In this document: positions 30,920-42,251 of the stretch, piece after piece
Layout of the letters: every line of letters starts with the position of its first letter
How positions within the stretch are numbered: the first letter of the stretch is position 1
DNA from: Anastrepha obliqua
Taxonomy: Eukaryota; Arthropoda; Insecta; Diptera; Tephritidae
Reading direction: 5' to 3'
DNA length: 64,000 bases
Assembly: GCF_027943255.1 (NCBI RefSeq)
Contig: NC_072892.1
Coordinates: forward strand, 125,381,792 to 125,445,791
Notes under the pieces: generated by a model
Databases searched by the model: none
Told to the model about the DNA's origin: nothing
What the model saw: only the letters and a program-made list of their open reading frames with translations
Translations under genes and position numbers: made by a program

Positions 30920-31260
30920 GCGATTTGTAAATTATTATTACTATTTTTAAAATCCTATTTGAAGACCCAAAGGCAAAATAAAAAATTTAACTATTGTATT
31001 TAACACATTTATTGTCTCAAACACTTTTTAATATATTGCTTTTATAAGCACTAACAAAATAACTTTTGTTTGCAATAGCTCTTTTTAGCGGGAAACTACC
31101 GTTTTACTATTTGATCGTAGGCTTGTATTTGTGCTGGCAACTAAATCCCATACATATTTATCGCCAAATAAAGTGAAGTCAGATCAATAACATGTTAATA
31201 CATTCGATTTACTTATTAGATTAACAGCAGAGCTTGGCATAAGATTATATATATATATAT
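30920..31260. other. Spacer, nothing recognised
   Basis: Ends in a TA dinucleotide run (about 31246-31260) abutting the SINE tail. Confidence 0.4.
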
Positions 31261-31261
31261 A

Positions 31262-31570
31262 ATTGGCGCGTACACTTCTGTTATGTGTTTGGCCGAGCTC
31301 CTCCTCCTATTTGTGGTGTGCGTCTTGATGTTGTTCCACAAATGGAGGGACCTACAGTTTCAAGCCGACTCCGAACGGCAGATATTCTTTATGAGGAGAT
31401 TTTTCATGGCAGAAAAACACTCGGAGGTTTGCCATTGCCTGCCGAAGGGCGACCGCTATTAGAAAAATGTTTTTTTTTTTATTAATTTTGCTTTCACCGA
31501 GATTCGAACCAACGACCTCTCTGTGAATTCCGAATGGTAATCACACACCAACCCATTCGGCTACGGCAAG
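31262..31570 (-). repeat. Full-length tRNA-headed SINE
   Basis: The best copy. On the minus strand it begins GCCGTAGCCGAATGGGTTGG with an A box, has a B box GGTTCGAATCTC, then an A-rich linker and the body (GCAATGGCAAACCTCCGAG, GCAGAAAAACACTC region, GTCGGCTTGAAACTGTAGG, GTGGAACAACATCAAGACG, GGAGGAGGAGCTCGGCC). It finishes AAGTGTACGCGCCAATTA followed by a TA repeat. About 308 bp. Confidence 0.85.
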
Positions 31571-31574
31571 GAAA

Positions 31575-31920
31575 AAATGTGCCTAGGAAGTGTTTTCGAG
31601 AGTTTAAAATTGAGTCTTGGGAGTGTATGCAGACTTTTTCTACCGAGGTTATGTCCGCGTGTTTGTTTAAAGTAACGAATTAGCTAGTAATTGGCGCACT
31701 AATTAAGCGTTCACCCGCCTAATAGAGAAAACTTCAACTATTGCAGTAATTTCTATTCAGGCAACACTTAACGAGAGAAGTGTTTATTTCACTTTTTTAT
31801 ATAACATTTATTTTTATATGCCATATATTATATATTTTGAATCTTTCTTGTATGAGAAACTAACAGCAGGTTTACAAATTTTATGTGCTAAAGTAGTATA
31901 TTTCCTTGCCAGTGCTAATA
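31575..31920. other. Spacer, nothing recognised
   Basis: No supportable feature. Confidence 0.4.
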
Positions 31921-31924
31921 TCCA

Positions 31925-32500
31925 AGGTCGGGCACTTGAAGTGTAACCAATTAAAAAGGCCATAAATTTAGTTTGGAAAATTTCTTTTATTTAATTCAAA
32001 GTAAAAAATGAGTAAAAATAATAAAAAATTAAGAATCATTTTACTTTTGCTCGATATGACCACCTTTTGCCTTGACTATGGCCTTGGGACAGTCCAGAAA
32101 CAAATCGGAAGTCGCCCGAATATATATATGTGGAGGTATTTTGACCCACCCGCGGACAATGGCTTTTTTCAGCGCCTCGAGACTGGTAAATCTTTTAGTT
32201 CGGACTTTGCTCTCCAAAATGACTTAAAGCGAATAATCCATTGGATTTGCGTCTGGTGGATTCGAGAGCCATTGTGTGGACGTTATAAAGTTCGGGACAT
32301 TGTTTTTTTAGCCATTCTTGGTTCACTCGAGCTTTGTGAGACGGTGCCGCGTCCTATTGAAACGTCCATGGCCTGCCACCGAAGTGTTTGTCTGCTCACG
32401 GCTTCAAAGCAAACTCTAAAATACTTTCCCAATATTATTTCGCATTTACCTTCACGCCAAACTCGATGAAAATGGTTGGAGAGCGCCCATCTGCGGTTGC
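31925..32500 (-). mobile_element. Second maT-like fragment
   Basis: Collinear with 15460-15880 on the same strand: TTTACTTTTGCTCGATATGA, CACCTTTTGCCTTGACTATG and GCGCCTCGAGACTGG are all shared. It extends slightly further into the transposase. Frameshifted. Confidence 0.7.
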
Positions 32501-32594
32501 AGCGGCTCAAGCCATTACCTACCTGTGGCGGGTGCTGCCTCTCTGGCGCGCGCTTGTAAACAATACTCTGGACTGTCATTTATCCAACTAACAA

Positions 32595-32830
32595 ACAGCT
32601 GATGCCCGTTGTGAATGGTGTTTATGATGCCGATATTGTAACAGTTAATTACGTGCAATTTTCGTTTCGTCGATTCCATTTAGGTATTTTCGATGTTAAA
32701 GAAAAGGCCGAAAATGTCGACAAAATCACAGAAATAATCGAAGTTGACCGTAGTCGTAGTTTCGCTAAAGATAGACCTTAAAACAGTTTTAAACCATATT
32801 TTTCCCCAAACTAATATTTTGCTTGGTTAT
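32595..32830 (+). mobile_element. Mariner N-terminal fragment
   Basis: Matches the MEVNxEKIR-type lineage (GATGCCGATATTGTAACAG, TTACGTGCAATTTT, GATGTTAAAG). It keeps an unoccupied ACAGTTAATTACGTG site, which is the site into which the MITE at 5558-6107 inserted in another copy. Confidence 0.7.
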
Positions 32831-32983
32831 CCAATCAATCTCATTTTTACATAAAACATATTTTAAGCACTTTAATAAAGAATTATGATAATAAGTAAAA
32901 CATTCTCTGGCAAAACAGTTTAAAATAGAAAACAATAATTAAAACATAAAATACTTTGCAATTTCAGTGGCACAGAAAATAAA

Positions 32984-35900
32984 TTAGATATTAAATTGCA
33001 ACCAGTTGGCGGGGTTTGTAACAGTTATCTGCTCCACATCCTCAATGGAGACTCCTTTGGCGAATAAGCGGGGTAAGATATTCATGTAGACGTGATGATA
33101 GCCATGGCCGCCATAGGTGGTCTGCAACACACATAATTCAGATGTAAATTACAGTTATTTTTTATTGTCATATTTTCAAATATGTCTTACCAATCGATGT
33201 TTGGTGTGTATGTCGTGGGATAGTAAAATTCTATTCACCAAACCTTCCTCGAGTAACCTCAATACATACGAAATGCGCTGGCCGTCTGATGGCATATCAA
33301 CGGCAGGGTTCAGTTGATAGAATGAAGACTCGGTACCGAAGAGGTCATATTGAATATAGCTGCCCAATTTGGCAAACTCGAGTACTTGGTCGATGTCTAA
33401 GAGAGTGCCTAATAACAAAAAATGCAGTTGAGTTTACAAACTACTTGACACACTTGATTTCCAACTCACGATCCACATGCGACATAATAGCCTTATCAGC
33501 GCGTCCACCCGCTTCCAAATACAGACGCATTATTTCGAATGGCGCCGCTGCATCACGACCGGGATGAAATGAAACACCACAACCGAGTACTTCTTGTATT
33601 TCGCCAGTTGCGCGTATGGCGTGCTTTTCAAAGTCTGTCCGAGGAAAACTAACACAAATGAATATTTGTTTTTTTATCCACCAACACAACTCACTTACCA
33701 TGCAATGGATAAACACTACCCACTTCACCAATGTAACCACATTTCACCATACCCAAGCCCTCCACCTCAACACCAGTGATGATTTCCCTAGAATACAAGT
33801 CGGTCATTTGCTCAACGGACATATTCAAATGGTCCTTCTCCTGCAAATTATGCACATAATGGCCAGTACCAGCTATGATATGTACGCCCGTGCTCTTTGC
33901 CACATCGACCAAATGTTCCAAATTACGTTTCAGTCCATGTGAACTGTTATCAACTATCGACCCACCACCGAATTTCTTATACAAAAAAACGTCTTTCTTT
34001 GTCGCTTCGCGCGCATCTTCGTCGTAGAAATGGACATTTTCGTGCGATGAGTAGGGATATTGACGTACGTAGCCCAGAGTTTCCAGACTGATTTTCTGCT
34101 TCAAATACGATTTGAAGTCCTCTGGTGGTTCGCAGTAGAAACCTTCAAAATCCAATGCAAGATGCTCGTGGGTGAGCGTACGCCCTAATAGGTTGGGGTC
34201 AATGGCACCAAGCACTGCGAGGAGGAAAAGATATACAACATTTTGATTATTTTTATTTATATATGAGAATATATGTATGTATGTAGGAGCTAATGCAAAT
34301 ATATAAAAAAAAATTCAAAAAACGCGTGGTTGCTCCTAACACTCTCCAAGATACGTTCAGAATGGCTTTAATGCCATACTCTGCTTACTAACCTACCCTG
34401 CTGTGCCTCTTAAATTGTAATAAAAGGCGATCTAATCTTCAATCAAACGACAATTTCCAATAAGTAAACTAATTAATTAATTGATTAAAAAGGATTGTGG
34501 AAGTAAATAAATGTGGGTAGAACAAAATAAATTGGAATTAAGAAATATATTGAAGTAATTTGGCCGACCTAGTAAGGACTCCGGACTTCATGGTTACCCA
34601 TACGGGGACTGAGTAAATCAGCTTGATTCCTTGAAGTTGCTAGCGGTGTGGTAGATGAAAGAATCGATGATTCTAACACGAAAGCTTGGCGGCGGCAAAA
34701 TTATCTTTGTTATTTACTGGAATTCAGAAATAATACTATTCATTTTTTCTTTCACAAAATATTTTTTTGAAAATAAAGTTTAAGAAAATATTTATTTATA
34801 ACAATATTGGAATAATTAGTCTAAAAACAATGTAACAACAAAACCTATTCTTAACGCACCAACAAGATATGACAAGGAGGCGGTGCTGCAGGAATATTGT
34901 TTTTAGCCACTACTGGGTGGTTTTTGCCTTATGGGCTGGAGCGGAATCTTGTTGGAAGAACCAACGCCCGCATTGAAGAGAATACTGCTCAATTGCTTCA
35001 TCACGTCTTCTAAGACATCTTCCTGGTACACTTTTGCCCCGGTCTTAACCTTCGCAGAAATGAAAAGATGTAACGCCTTTACAGGGCACGCCCCACCAAA
35101 CCATTACGGAGGCCAACATTTTTTCTCTTTAACAGCGAACATTTTTTCATCTGTGAAAATAACATTTTCATGGCCCTTGACCGCGTACCACCGAAGAAGC
35201 TGGTTGCATCTGTCGAGTCTAATTTTCTTCAAAAGATGACCAGTTGACTTTCATGTGAAGGTTAACTCTAATTAGTCTTGACATGGAGATCCATCTGGTC
35301 GATGCATTCATTGCACTGGACATTTTCTGCTTTCTAAGGGGATTTCTGTGATTTTCTTCTCGAAAACGAATTATTTCCTTGAATGAATAAAATATATGCT
35401 TTACAGGGTATTTTATTACCGACTAGAAAGACTTTATGGATAGACCCCGACAGGGCTAGTTTCTTGGGACGGCAGCTTTTGAACGGAAAAAGTCCTATTC
35501 ATTCCGGTACTTACAAGTGGCTGTCATGGGAATCTCGTGTGCTCAAAAGTGAACGATTATCGCTCCAGCTTCTCTCGCTTCTTCACTACGAGGAACCTCT
35601 AAATTGTTCGCACTAAATCCACGGTGATCCGATTCTACTCATGAACGAAGCAGATCAAACTACAGCTGAAGGTTAAAGTCGATGACACACCAATACCTAT
35701 TGTTTACATGCCCAAATTATTGGGTACCACTTCCGATAGTTTGCTCTCCTCTCGACACATACAACCGCAATGGCCCCTAGGGTCGAACACCGTCACAAGG
35801 TACTCAAATCGCTAACCGGTAGCACTTAGACCAATTGACCGGCATGTTCTAAATTGGGCAGCGTTTGGCACTAGTAACACACAGTGGAAGAAGCTCCAAT

Positions 35901-38900
35901 CCTGCCAAAAAACTTTCATCATGACAACCAAAGGATGCCTCCTAATGTCTCTTATACAACATCTTCATAGAGAGGCGATTGTGCTCCCAGTTAAGACTCC
36001 TAGCAAGATGTTCAATAAGCAATACCTGCTGGGTTGCTACCACACTCCCTGGAGGCCGAGCCACCTTCCAGACACACCTAGAGACATCTCTTTGACTATA
36101 CTGATGAAATCCATTACTATACATACCTACTGGACCCTACGGCTTAGGGACAGACCTCAAATGGCACTCATTGCGAGTCTCTTACCACCTTTCCCAACTC
36201 CCTCCCCGTTATCGGAGTCGTAATCGGACTCCAACTATCAGCCGTCGCAGACGAAGACCTCCAACTGACTCGGGAGAATCACGTCATCTCGGTACAATTG
36301 CATTCAGTATAGAGTAGTAGGCTAAACTGATACCGACCAGAATCGGTCCCGGCGTACTCAATATATGTGTGGCATGTAAAGGTCCGCCGTACAGCACTAA
36401 CCACTAATTCAGATGTCTCTTTAAAACTACTCACCTAACACCCTTCTATCTTTGCCCCGAACCCGTCGAAAAAGCATTTTTCTTGGGCCTACTGTTAGAT
36501 GAGAGGGGCAATTATGAGGGCTGACTACACCGCACACTGGGGATTTTTGTACAGAGATGCGGAAAAAAGTATACATCCCAAAAAATATTTACATTTTTAC
36601 TACTAACGTAGTTGTATATATTTATGTATGAAAAGAACATGTTTAAAAACTATTTTTTAAAAAAATTTTAAAATTCATAAATTTTTTTTTTTTTTTTTAT
36701 TAATATAAGCCAGCAAATATTTACGCACAGGATACATGTAAGTTCATAATTCTGAATTACCCTCAAAATGTCAAAACAAAATTATAAGTTTTTCGTTATC
36801 ATTATGCACACACTAGAAAGCGTTTAGTTATTATAATTGCCAAAAAATAATCAGTGGCGCCTGGTGGCACCTGCAATTGATTAAAACTGAAAGAGACGCT
36901 ATTAAGCAACACGTTGATACTAGTTTCTGACCGTAGGTAAATGTAGCTCAACTTGCAGATCCAAGAATATGAAGGAATATGATTTTTTTTTTTTCGTAAA
37001 ATTAATTATAAATAGATAATCAAATGCTTTACAGCCTTTGTCCTTCCGGCTAAAATATATAAAAATATCGTACCCTAAATGAAAAATAAAAAATTGGAAG
37101 TCGGCTCAAGCGAAAGGAAAAAAACCACCTTGGGCTTTGAAGTTTTTTCTTAGTCAGTTCCATAATTCAATTATTAAAGGTTTGCTCACTTGTGACATTA
37201 GAATTTTGACACTCCCTTACAAAAGGTCGCATTTAAGAAGGGCGTAGAAAGTGGAAAAATTAAATACCTTTTTGGTAAAAATGGTAGCAAAAACGTGTTC
37301 TTTTTATTTAAATTATAACTGGTACAAACAGAAATTGCCAGGAATGTTATTAAAGAAAATGTTATTAAGTTAAGCCCAGATTGATATTTTGTGAATTAAT
37401 TTTTAAATTGAAAACTGATCACGAAGTTGGTGAGTTTTACCAATATGAAGCTATTATATTACCTAAACAGTATGGCCGTAATGAATTCCTTGCGCCTTGC
37501 TTTACTATGCTATGCCCACGTAAGTTTGGAGTTTTAACCCCCAAGTCGCAATTATTCATTCCTAACTACTTGACAAACTACCACGGACATGTAACACCAA
37601 ATGATAGAAAGTGTTGTTTGTAATAGCAGAGGCTCCTCGACAGGCAATGGCACACCTCCGAGTGTATTTCGGCCATGAAAAAACTCCTCATAAAAAGCCA
37701 TCTGCCATCAGGAGGCTATGATTAGTTACATAGTGCTAAATGAGCTCTTGTTGGTAACTTATGTATCTTTAAAGTAACGTAGTAAGTACTTCCCCCACCT
37801 CTATTTGAAAGGGATTGGACTCAAATTGTCAAGACGTCCATCTTTCACATTCGTTACCCCAAAAAGATGCTTTGTGATATCCTGATTTAAGCTGTATGTC
37901 AGTATGTTTTCCATATCGTCTTGGTTATTCACATACCGAGCAAGTGCTTATACACGCTTTTGAAAACGAAATGTTTTTCCTACAAATTCTACATTTCTTC
38001 CACTTTTGCTAAAAATTTCTAGAGTTAACAACCCAGTGTCTTGCTAAGGGAGCCGATTTGTCAAGAGGGAATGAGAAAGCTGCTTACTGAGCAAACCTTT
38101 TATTATTGAATCATGAGTCAGTTCAAACTATAAAAAAATTATACTTTTGACATATCTATAAAAAAAAAACTGTAAGTCGGAGTTTAGTAATTCTTTTTGA
38201 TTTTTTTGTTGGTTCTATTCTGGAATTTAGAAATACCATTAAACATTGCGTAGGTGGTATGTTGCAAATTTGACTTTTTTCCGCTAAATCCCCAGTGGGC
38301 ACCGTACCGGCAAGGCTTAATATACCGCTACAGCAATAATAACAACTCTATTGTTATATTCTGCAGTTAAAATCATGACGAAGGAGACTTAAAAGTTGGT
38401 GCCCACTCAAACGCCCTAGGATTGCAGCAATTTATATTTTTATCTTAATTCACTATGAAGGTGTGACTAAAAATACTGTATTTTTTGATGTGGAAGCTTT
38501 ATGCTTAGATTCATTTGAAAGCCAATAAAATTATCTACTAGATAACGCTTAAAATTATTTGTATGTTTTTATCAGACACTTTAAACGAGCGATGAATGTA
38601 CAAAAAAAATATAACGACAAATATTTGTTTTCGGTTACGCTGCTCATTGAAAAATGTGTAAAGTGTTTATCTGCAAATTTTTTGGTATTATATTTGTCGA
38701 CACCCACTTATTTAGTTTTAAGAACAACAACAATTTTGTAACTTTTGGTTTACTATTTTAGTAGCTACTGCTGCTTGAACTTGAACTTGCTTTGCAAATT
38801 TTCTTAAGATTTGTGGTTTTTATCAGTAAGGCAATCAAGTTAGCCGTGGCAATAAATTATTTATCATTTCAAAAGTTTGCAAACAAATCTCAGGCGCGAT

Positions 38901-41721
38901 ACGCTAACTCTTTGTGGCCGCGCAACTACTTGAAATATCATCTTAGTTTCCTTTTACGTAAAAAATTTATGTAAACATCAGCTGCTTTCGCTGCATCACT
39001 GCTATAATTTTATAATATAATAATATTTTCAGCAATTAAAAAATTTAAGCAATTTAAACATTACTTAAGTTGAATTTACCATACGAAAAGGCAATTATTA
39101 AATAGCTGTTAATTGCACAGAAATTATGAAAGGTGCATCACGCAATCCTGTAAAGTTTGTTCAATGAGAAAGGAAAACGAAAAACAAGTAAAACGAAATT
39201 GTTGGAAAAATTGATGCTGTAGACGTTTTTAATAATTAACTTCTTCAAAAACTTGTATCAAAAAGAAGGTGCTGATGCGAATCGTGTGTACTGAGCTAGT
39301 GAAAGAGCTCCGTGGCCGAAGGTAAAATGAAAATAACACGTGGGCTGAAAGGTCCATAGATTGCACTAGTTTTATTGCTTTCATCACTTTTTCAGTTAGT
39401 ACTAACCTTAAAAAGGCAACTGATAAAATTTCATGATATTCTATTGATTAATTCGTTTGGTTTTGTGCTGAGAGTGACGCTACTTTTGTGATTTTCAAAA
39501 CGGATTTTAATGGATCAACCAGAATTTCGTACTTTAATTTTACACTGCTTCCTGATGGGATAAAATACTGTTCAAGAAAAGCAATAGCTTGAAAAGTGTT
39601 ATGGGGACTCCGCTCCATCAGAAGCAACAATAAAACGATAGTTTGCTAACTTTAACTTAGAGACAAGGTCGTAGAGACACCGATGATGCACAACGCAGTG
39701 GGCGTCCAAATTAGGCGGTAACACCAGAAAATATCAAAAAAATCCACGAAATCGTTTTGAATGATCGAAAAGTGAAGTTGTTTGAGTTAGCTGACATCGT
39801 AAAGATATCAAAACAACGAGTTGGCTTTATGTTGCATGAGCATTTGACTATGAAAAATCTCTGTGCAAAGTAAGTCCCGCGTTTGCCCACTTTCAAGGCA
39901 ACGCACCGTGTCAGAAGTCAATCAAAACAATGACAAAACTACCTGAATTGGACTTCGCATTGCTTCCATATTCTCCGTTTTCGCCAGATTTGGTTCCCAG
40001 CGACTGCTGGCTGTTAGCAGACCAAAAAAAATGCTCACGGGTAAGAAATTTCGATCGAATGAAGAGGTTGTCATTGAAACTGGTGCCTATTTTGAGGCAA
40101 AAGATAAATCGTTCTACAAAATTGGTATTGAAGTATTAGAGCGGCGCTGGAATGATTACGCTGTTCTTGATAGAAGTTACATTGATGAATAAAGCTAATT
40201 TTGAACAAAAATAAACGTGATTTCTTTGTTAGGCCCGGGGCTTTTCAGCCCGTGTGTTATTATGAGTTGCTTCCGTATGGCCTAACACTAAATTCAGATC
40301 TCTACTGTCAACAACTAGACCATTTGGCGCTAGCGATTAAGCGATTTGGTTCAGTGGAAGCGGAGTTATTGCGTCTAAAGTGTCAGTACGTTTGTGTCAT
40401 CGGTCCAAAAATGAATTTCGAAGAAAGAGCCAATATCAATTTTTGTTTTTAAATCAGTAAAACGTTTACCGAAACATTTGAATTGAAGAAAAAGTTTATG
40501 GCGATGATTGAGAGATGGTCGTGCGGACATAAATCACAATGCACGTACGGGCCGCCCAAAATCAGTAATCACCGAAAACTCCATCGAAATTGTTCGTAAA
40601 TTTATCAAAAATCAACCGAAATCATCGTTGAAATTCATGGAGTCGGAGTTGAATATCTCCAAAACATCGAAAACTGACACGAAACTGATATCAAGAGAAG
40701 GTTTTGCAAATCGATTACTAGAGTTTGTCTATAACTAAGACTTCTATGAGATAGGCATTATGAAGCTGCCTTTAAAATGGCAACAAATTATACAACAAAA
40801 TGGTGCATATTTGACCCAAATCGGATAATCCGAAACATCTTAAATAAGGTTTTTAAAATTCACAAAAATAATGAACTTCCTTTTCACCAAACTAATATTT
40901 ATTAATATTATTCTATTAATTTTTAACAGTTATCGAAGCCAAGCAAGCAAACCCAGCCAAACCCATTGGGCCAGCACCTTGAGTTTAAATGCTCTGAAGA
41001 TTTGTCAGTTTTAAGCGAAACGTCTTCGCAAAGAGTTTAAGTACATCTTCTTTATATTATTTTGTACTAATATACATACATACATACATATATGTGTATC
41101 AATTTGTTTAAAAACACTTTTTACCAAAATTTGCCAATTGCTCATGAATTAGGCATTGATTTGAATCTGATTTCTTCTCATTTGGCAATCAGTGCCGGCA
41201 AGCCAAATGCATGCTGCTGAAGTGAAGTTATTATTAGCCTTAACTGGATAATTCTAACTATGTTCATTTTATCGTAGAAATAAGGCAAAAAATAAATAAA
41301 TAAATAAAATTCAGCGCGCTTTATTTCACCTAATATGCAAGTGTCACAAAACTCAAAGCCGCCCACTTTACAACGAACCCAAACTATGAAAGCAGTCTTG
41401 TGACCTCAATAAAATTCATAGTTACAATAATTCTTCTGATTGTTGATATTGAGATATACTTCATTATAGATATGTATGTATTAATAAAAAAAAACTTCGA
41501 AGGCTTCAGTAATGTTGTTAACTGTATCATTTTTTCATGCTCAGTAGTTAGTAATAGTCATGTGACCGCATAAAACCGTTTGTTGCGCTTATACTCGTAT
41601 CTTGTTCCACATTTTTGATATACATACATATGCACCTCCAAGTTTACAATACAAACAAAAACATTAAGAGCTACAATGCAATCAAAATTCTATTTTGCTC
41701 ACCAGTCTGAACAATTGGCAT
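32984..41721 (-). CDS. Pter: Phosphotriesterase-related protein (amidohydrolase fold)
   Basis: Five coding exons on the minus strand: 41721-41703, 34214-33695, 33648-33470, 33408-33191, 33121-32984, giving 357 residues with all phases consistent. Metal-site residues typical of the PTE family are present: H22 and H24 (LTHEHL), E170 (IGEVG, Glu where bacterial enzymes use a carboxylated Lys), H208 (SFHPGR), H237 (MSHVD) and D305 (SHDIHTKHR). The protein should be a zinc-dependent cytosolic hydrolase. Mammalian PTER acts on N-acetyltaurine; the fly substrate is not established here. The tiny first exon (MPIVQT plus a split Val) matches the usual family start xxVQTVLG and ends at a GTGAGC donor. 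In exon 2 I chose the donor GTGAGT at 33694 over GTAAGT at 33698 because only the former keeps frame. Intron 1 is 7.5 kb of transposons. Confidence 0.93.
34230..34860. other. Pter: Pter intron 1, nothing recognised
   Basis: AT-rich, no named repeat. Confidence 0.4.
34865..35400 (-). mobile_element. maT-like transposon fragment
   Basis: A second copy of the 24130-25125 element in the same orientation: shared words GAATATTGTTTTTAGCCACT, GGTACACTTTTGC, CATGGCCCTTGACCG and CTGTCGAGTCTAATTTTCTT. Shorter by internal deletions. Confidence 0.7.
35600..36560 (+). mobile_element. Jockey-like non-LTR retrotransposon 3-prime part
   Basis: Reads [15 protein letters not shown], then [11 protein letters not shown] in another frame. 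The frame 35921-36223 gives [19 protein letters not shown] and [19 protein letters not shown], and the tail holds a cysteine-histidine block ([15 protein letters not shown]) and VEKAFFLGL. This is the reverse transcriptase thumb to C-terminus of an element without RNase H. It lies antisense inside Pter intron 1. Confidence 0.8.
36560..37150. other. Pter: Pter intron 1, nothing recognised
   Basis: AT-rich with T runs near 36682 and 36985; no named feature. Confidence 0.4.
37161..38115 (-). mobile_element. P-superfamily transposon remnant with intact ends
   Basis: A 955-bp element bounded by a 9-base direct repeat AGTCAGTTC (37152-37160 and 38116-38124). Its ends are inverted for about 28 bases: CATAATTCAATTATTAAAGG at left and CATGATTCAATAATAAAAGG on the complement at right, both continuing TTTGCTCA. 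The Drosophila P element likewise begins CATGATGAAA and makes 8-bp duplications. On the minus strand 37935-37770 reads [27 protein letters not shown], stop, [11 protein letters not shown], which resembles the C-terminal domain of P/THAP9-type transposases. A SINE fragment has landed inside (37620-37725). The rest of the transposase is lost. Confidence 0.7.
37620..37725 (+). repeat. SINE fragment inside the P-like element
   Basis: Middle part of the tRNA-headed SINE: GGCTCCTCGACAGGCAATGG, CACCTCCGAGTGTATTTC, AACTCCTCATAAAAAGCC. Confidence 0.7.
38125..39330. other. Pter: Pter intron 1, nothing recognised
   Basis: AT-rich sequence; several short frames lack any familiar motif. Confidence 0.4.
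39334..40258 (+). mobile_element. Internally deleted mariner with GGGCTGAAA ends
   Basis: The ends are inverted: ACACGTGGGCTGAAAGG near 39335, and on the complement ACACACGGGCTGAAAAGCCC at the right end near 40258. Plus-strand frames give the helix-turn-helix start ([17 protein letters not shown]), then [12 protein letters not shown] and [17 protein letters not shown]. After a deletion the third catalytic block ([20 protein letters not shown]) and a shifted C-terminus follow. The central catalytic part is missing. It interrupts another mariner lineage whose catalytic sequence starts right after it. Confidence 0.75.
40259..40850 (+). mobile_element. Mariner C-terminal part carrying a third mariner fragment
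   Basis: 40262-40350 reads [20 protein letters not shown], catalytic sequence of the MEVNxEKIR-type lineage. From about 40410 to 40690 lies a different mariner N-terminus ([13 protein letters not shown], then [37 protein letters not shown]). The first lineage then resumes with [11 protein letters not shown] and ends [19 protein letters not shown] at about 40830. Confidence 0.75.
40870..41700. other. Pter: Pter intron 1 near the first exon
   Basis: No gene. CATA repeats near 41080-41095 and an AAATA run near 41291-41307. Confidence 0.4.
41703..41721 (-). CDS. Pter: 19-base first coding exon of Pter
   Basis: Six codons and one base (MPIVQT, G) before a GTGAGC donor. It joins the acceptor CTCGCAG ahead of 34214 to give [17 protein letters not shown], the family consensus start. 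Too short for gene finders. Confidence 0.85.
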
Positions 41722-42251
41722 CTTCAACTTTGTTTTTCCTTCTAATACAAAACTACAACTAAAAACTTTATTATTTGAATTTTCGAATTGATTAAGAGAA
41801 GTGATCGTTTCGGATGTTTCAATAATACTGTGAAACCTTAAAGACTCCCCATGTGAAACTGCCTCAAAACCTTAAACAAATAGCGAACGGCTGTATGAAG
41901 TAAAATCCAAAATAAATAGACGCAAACAAAACAAAAACAGACTTAGATTATAGCAGACAGATGGGAGTAAAAACCAAAAACAAAAAGAAGCATTGCTTAA
42001 CACAAATTTATTTACAAAGCTAAGTATGTTTGATTGTTGGTACTCCGCATGATGATAAGAAACTGGTAAGAAAAAGACCAGCGACGCGCAGTAGGAAATG
42101 AGAAAACCCTTTGGGAAATGGATGAAGCAACGTAGCTTTAAAAAAATTTCATTGCTATCGTAAATGGATTATAAATCTTCATATATTTAATATATTTATA
42201 ATCTGGAGACTATAAGTTTCTTACAGATGGTTGTGATAGAGAAGAATTAAG

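Larger units (their letters stand above)
28832..30920 (-). mobile_element. Tc1-like element with IR/DR end, interrupted
   Basis: The minus-strand frame 30913-30728 is a Tc1-type N-terminal helix-turn-helix (MDRPRSTVYDAMKHFNETKS, then KKSGRPK). Decayed central sequence follows to about 30300. The frame 29261-29080 is the C-terminus (LGNQLKKLIIRKKKDLEDAI, then KLVEYMPRRLNAV). A DD41D element (29337-30232) interrupts it. The word AAGAACTCGGACAC at the left end (28846) recurs as AAGAACTCGGACAT at 29045, a subterminal direct repeat. The right terminus was not found. Confidence 0.75.

Noticed and set aside
31245..31262. TA microsatellite as an origin or regulatory element
   Set aside because: The same run follows the tail of another SINE copy (58624-58641), so it is the SINE tail.
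33693..33699. GTAAGT donor for Pter exon 2
   Set aside because: It looks stronger than GTGAGT four bases downstream, but it breaks frame with the next exon. The GTGAGT donor keeps it.
34214..34216. Non-ATG start for Pter at the beginning of the long exon
   Set aside because: The codon is GTG directly across an acceptor (CTCGCAG). The distant micro-exon at 41703-41721 supplies ATG and the family start in the right phase.
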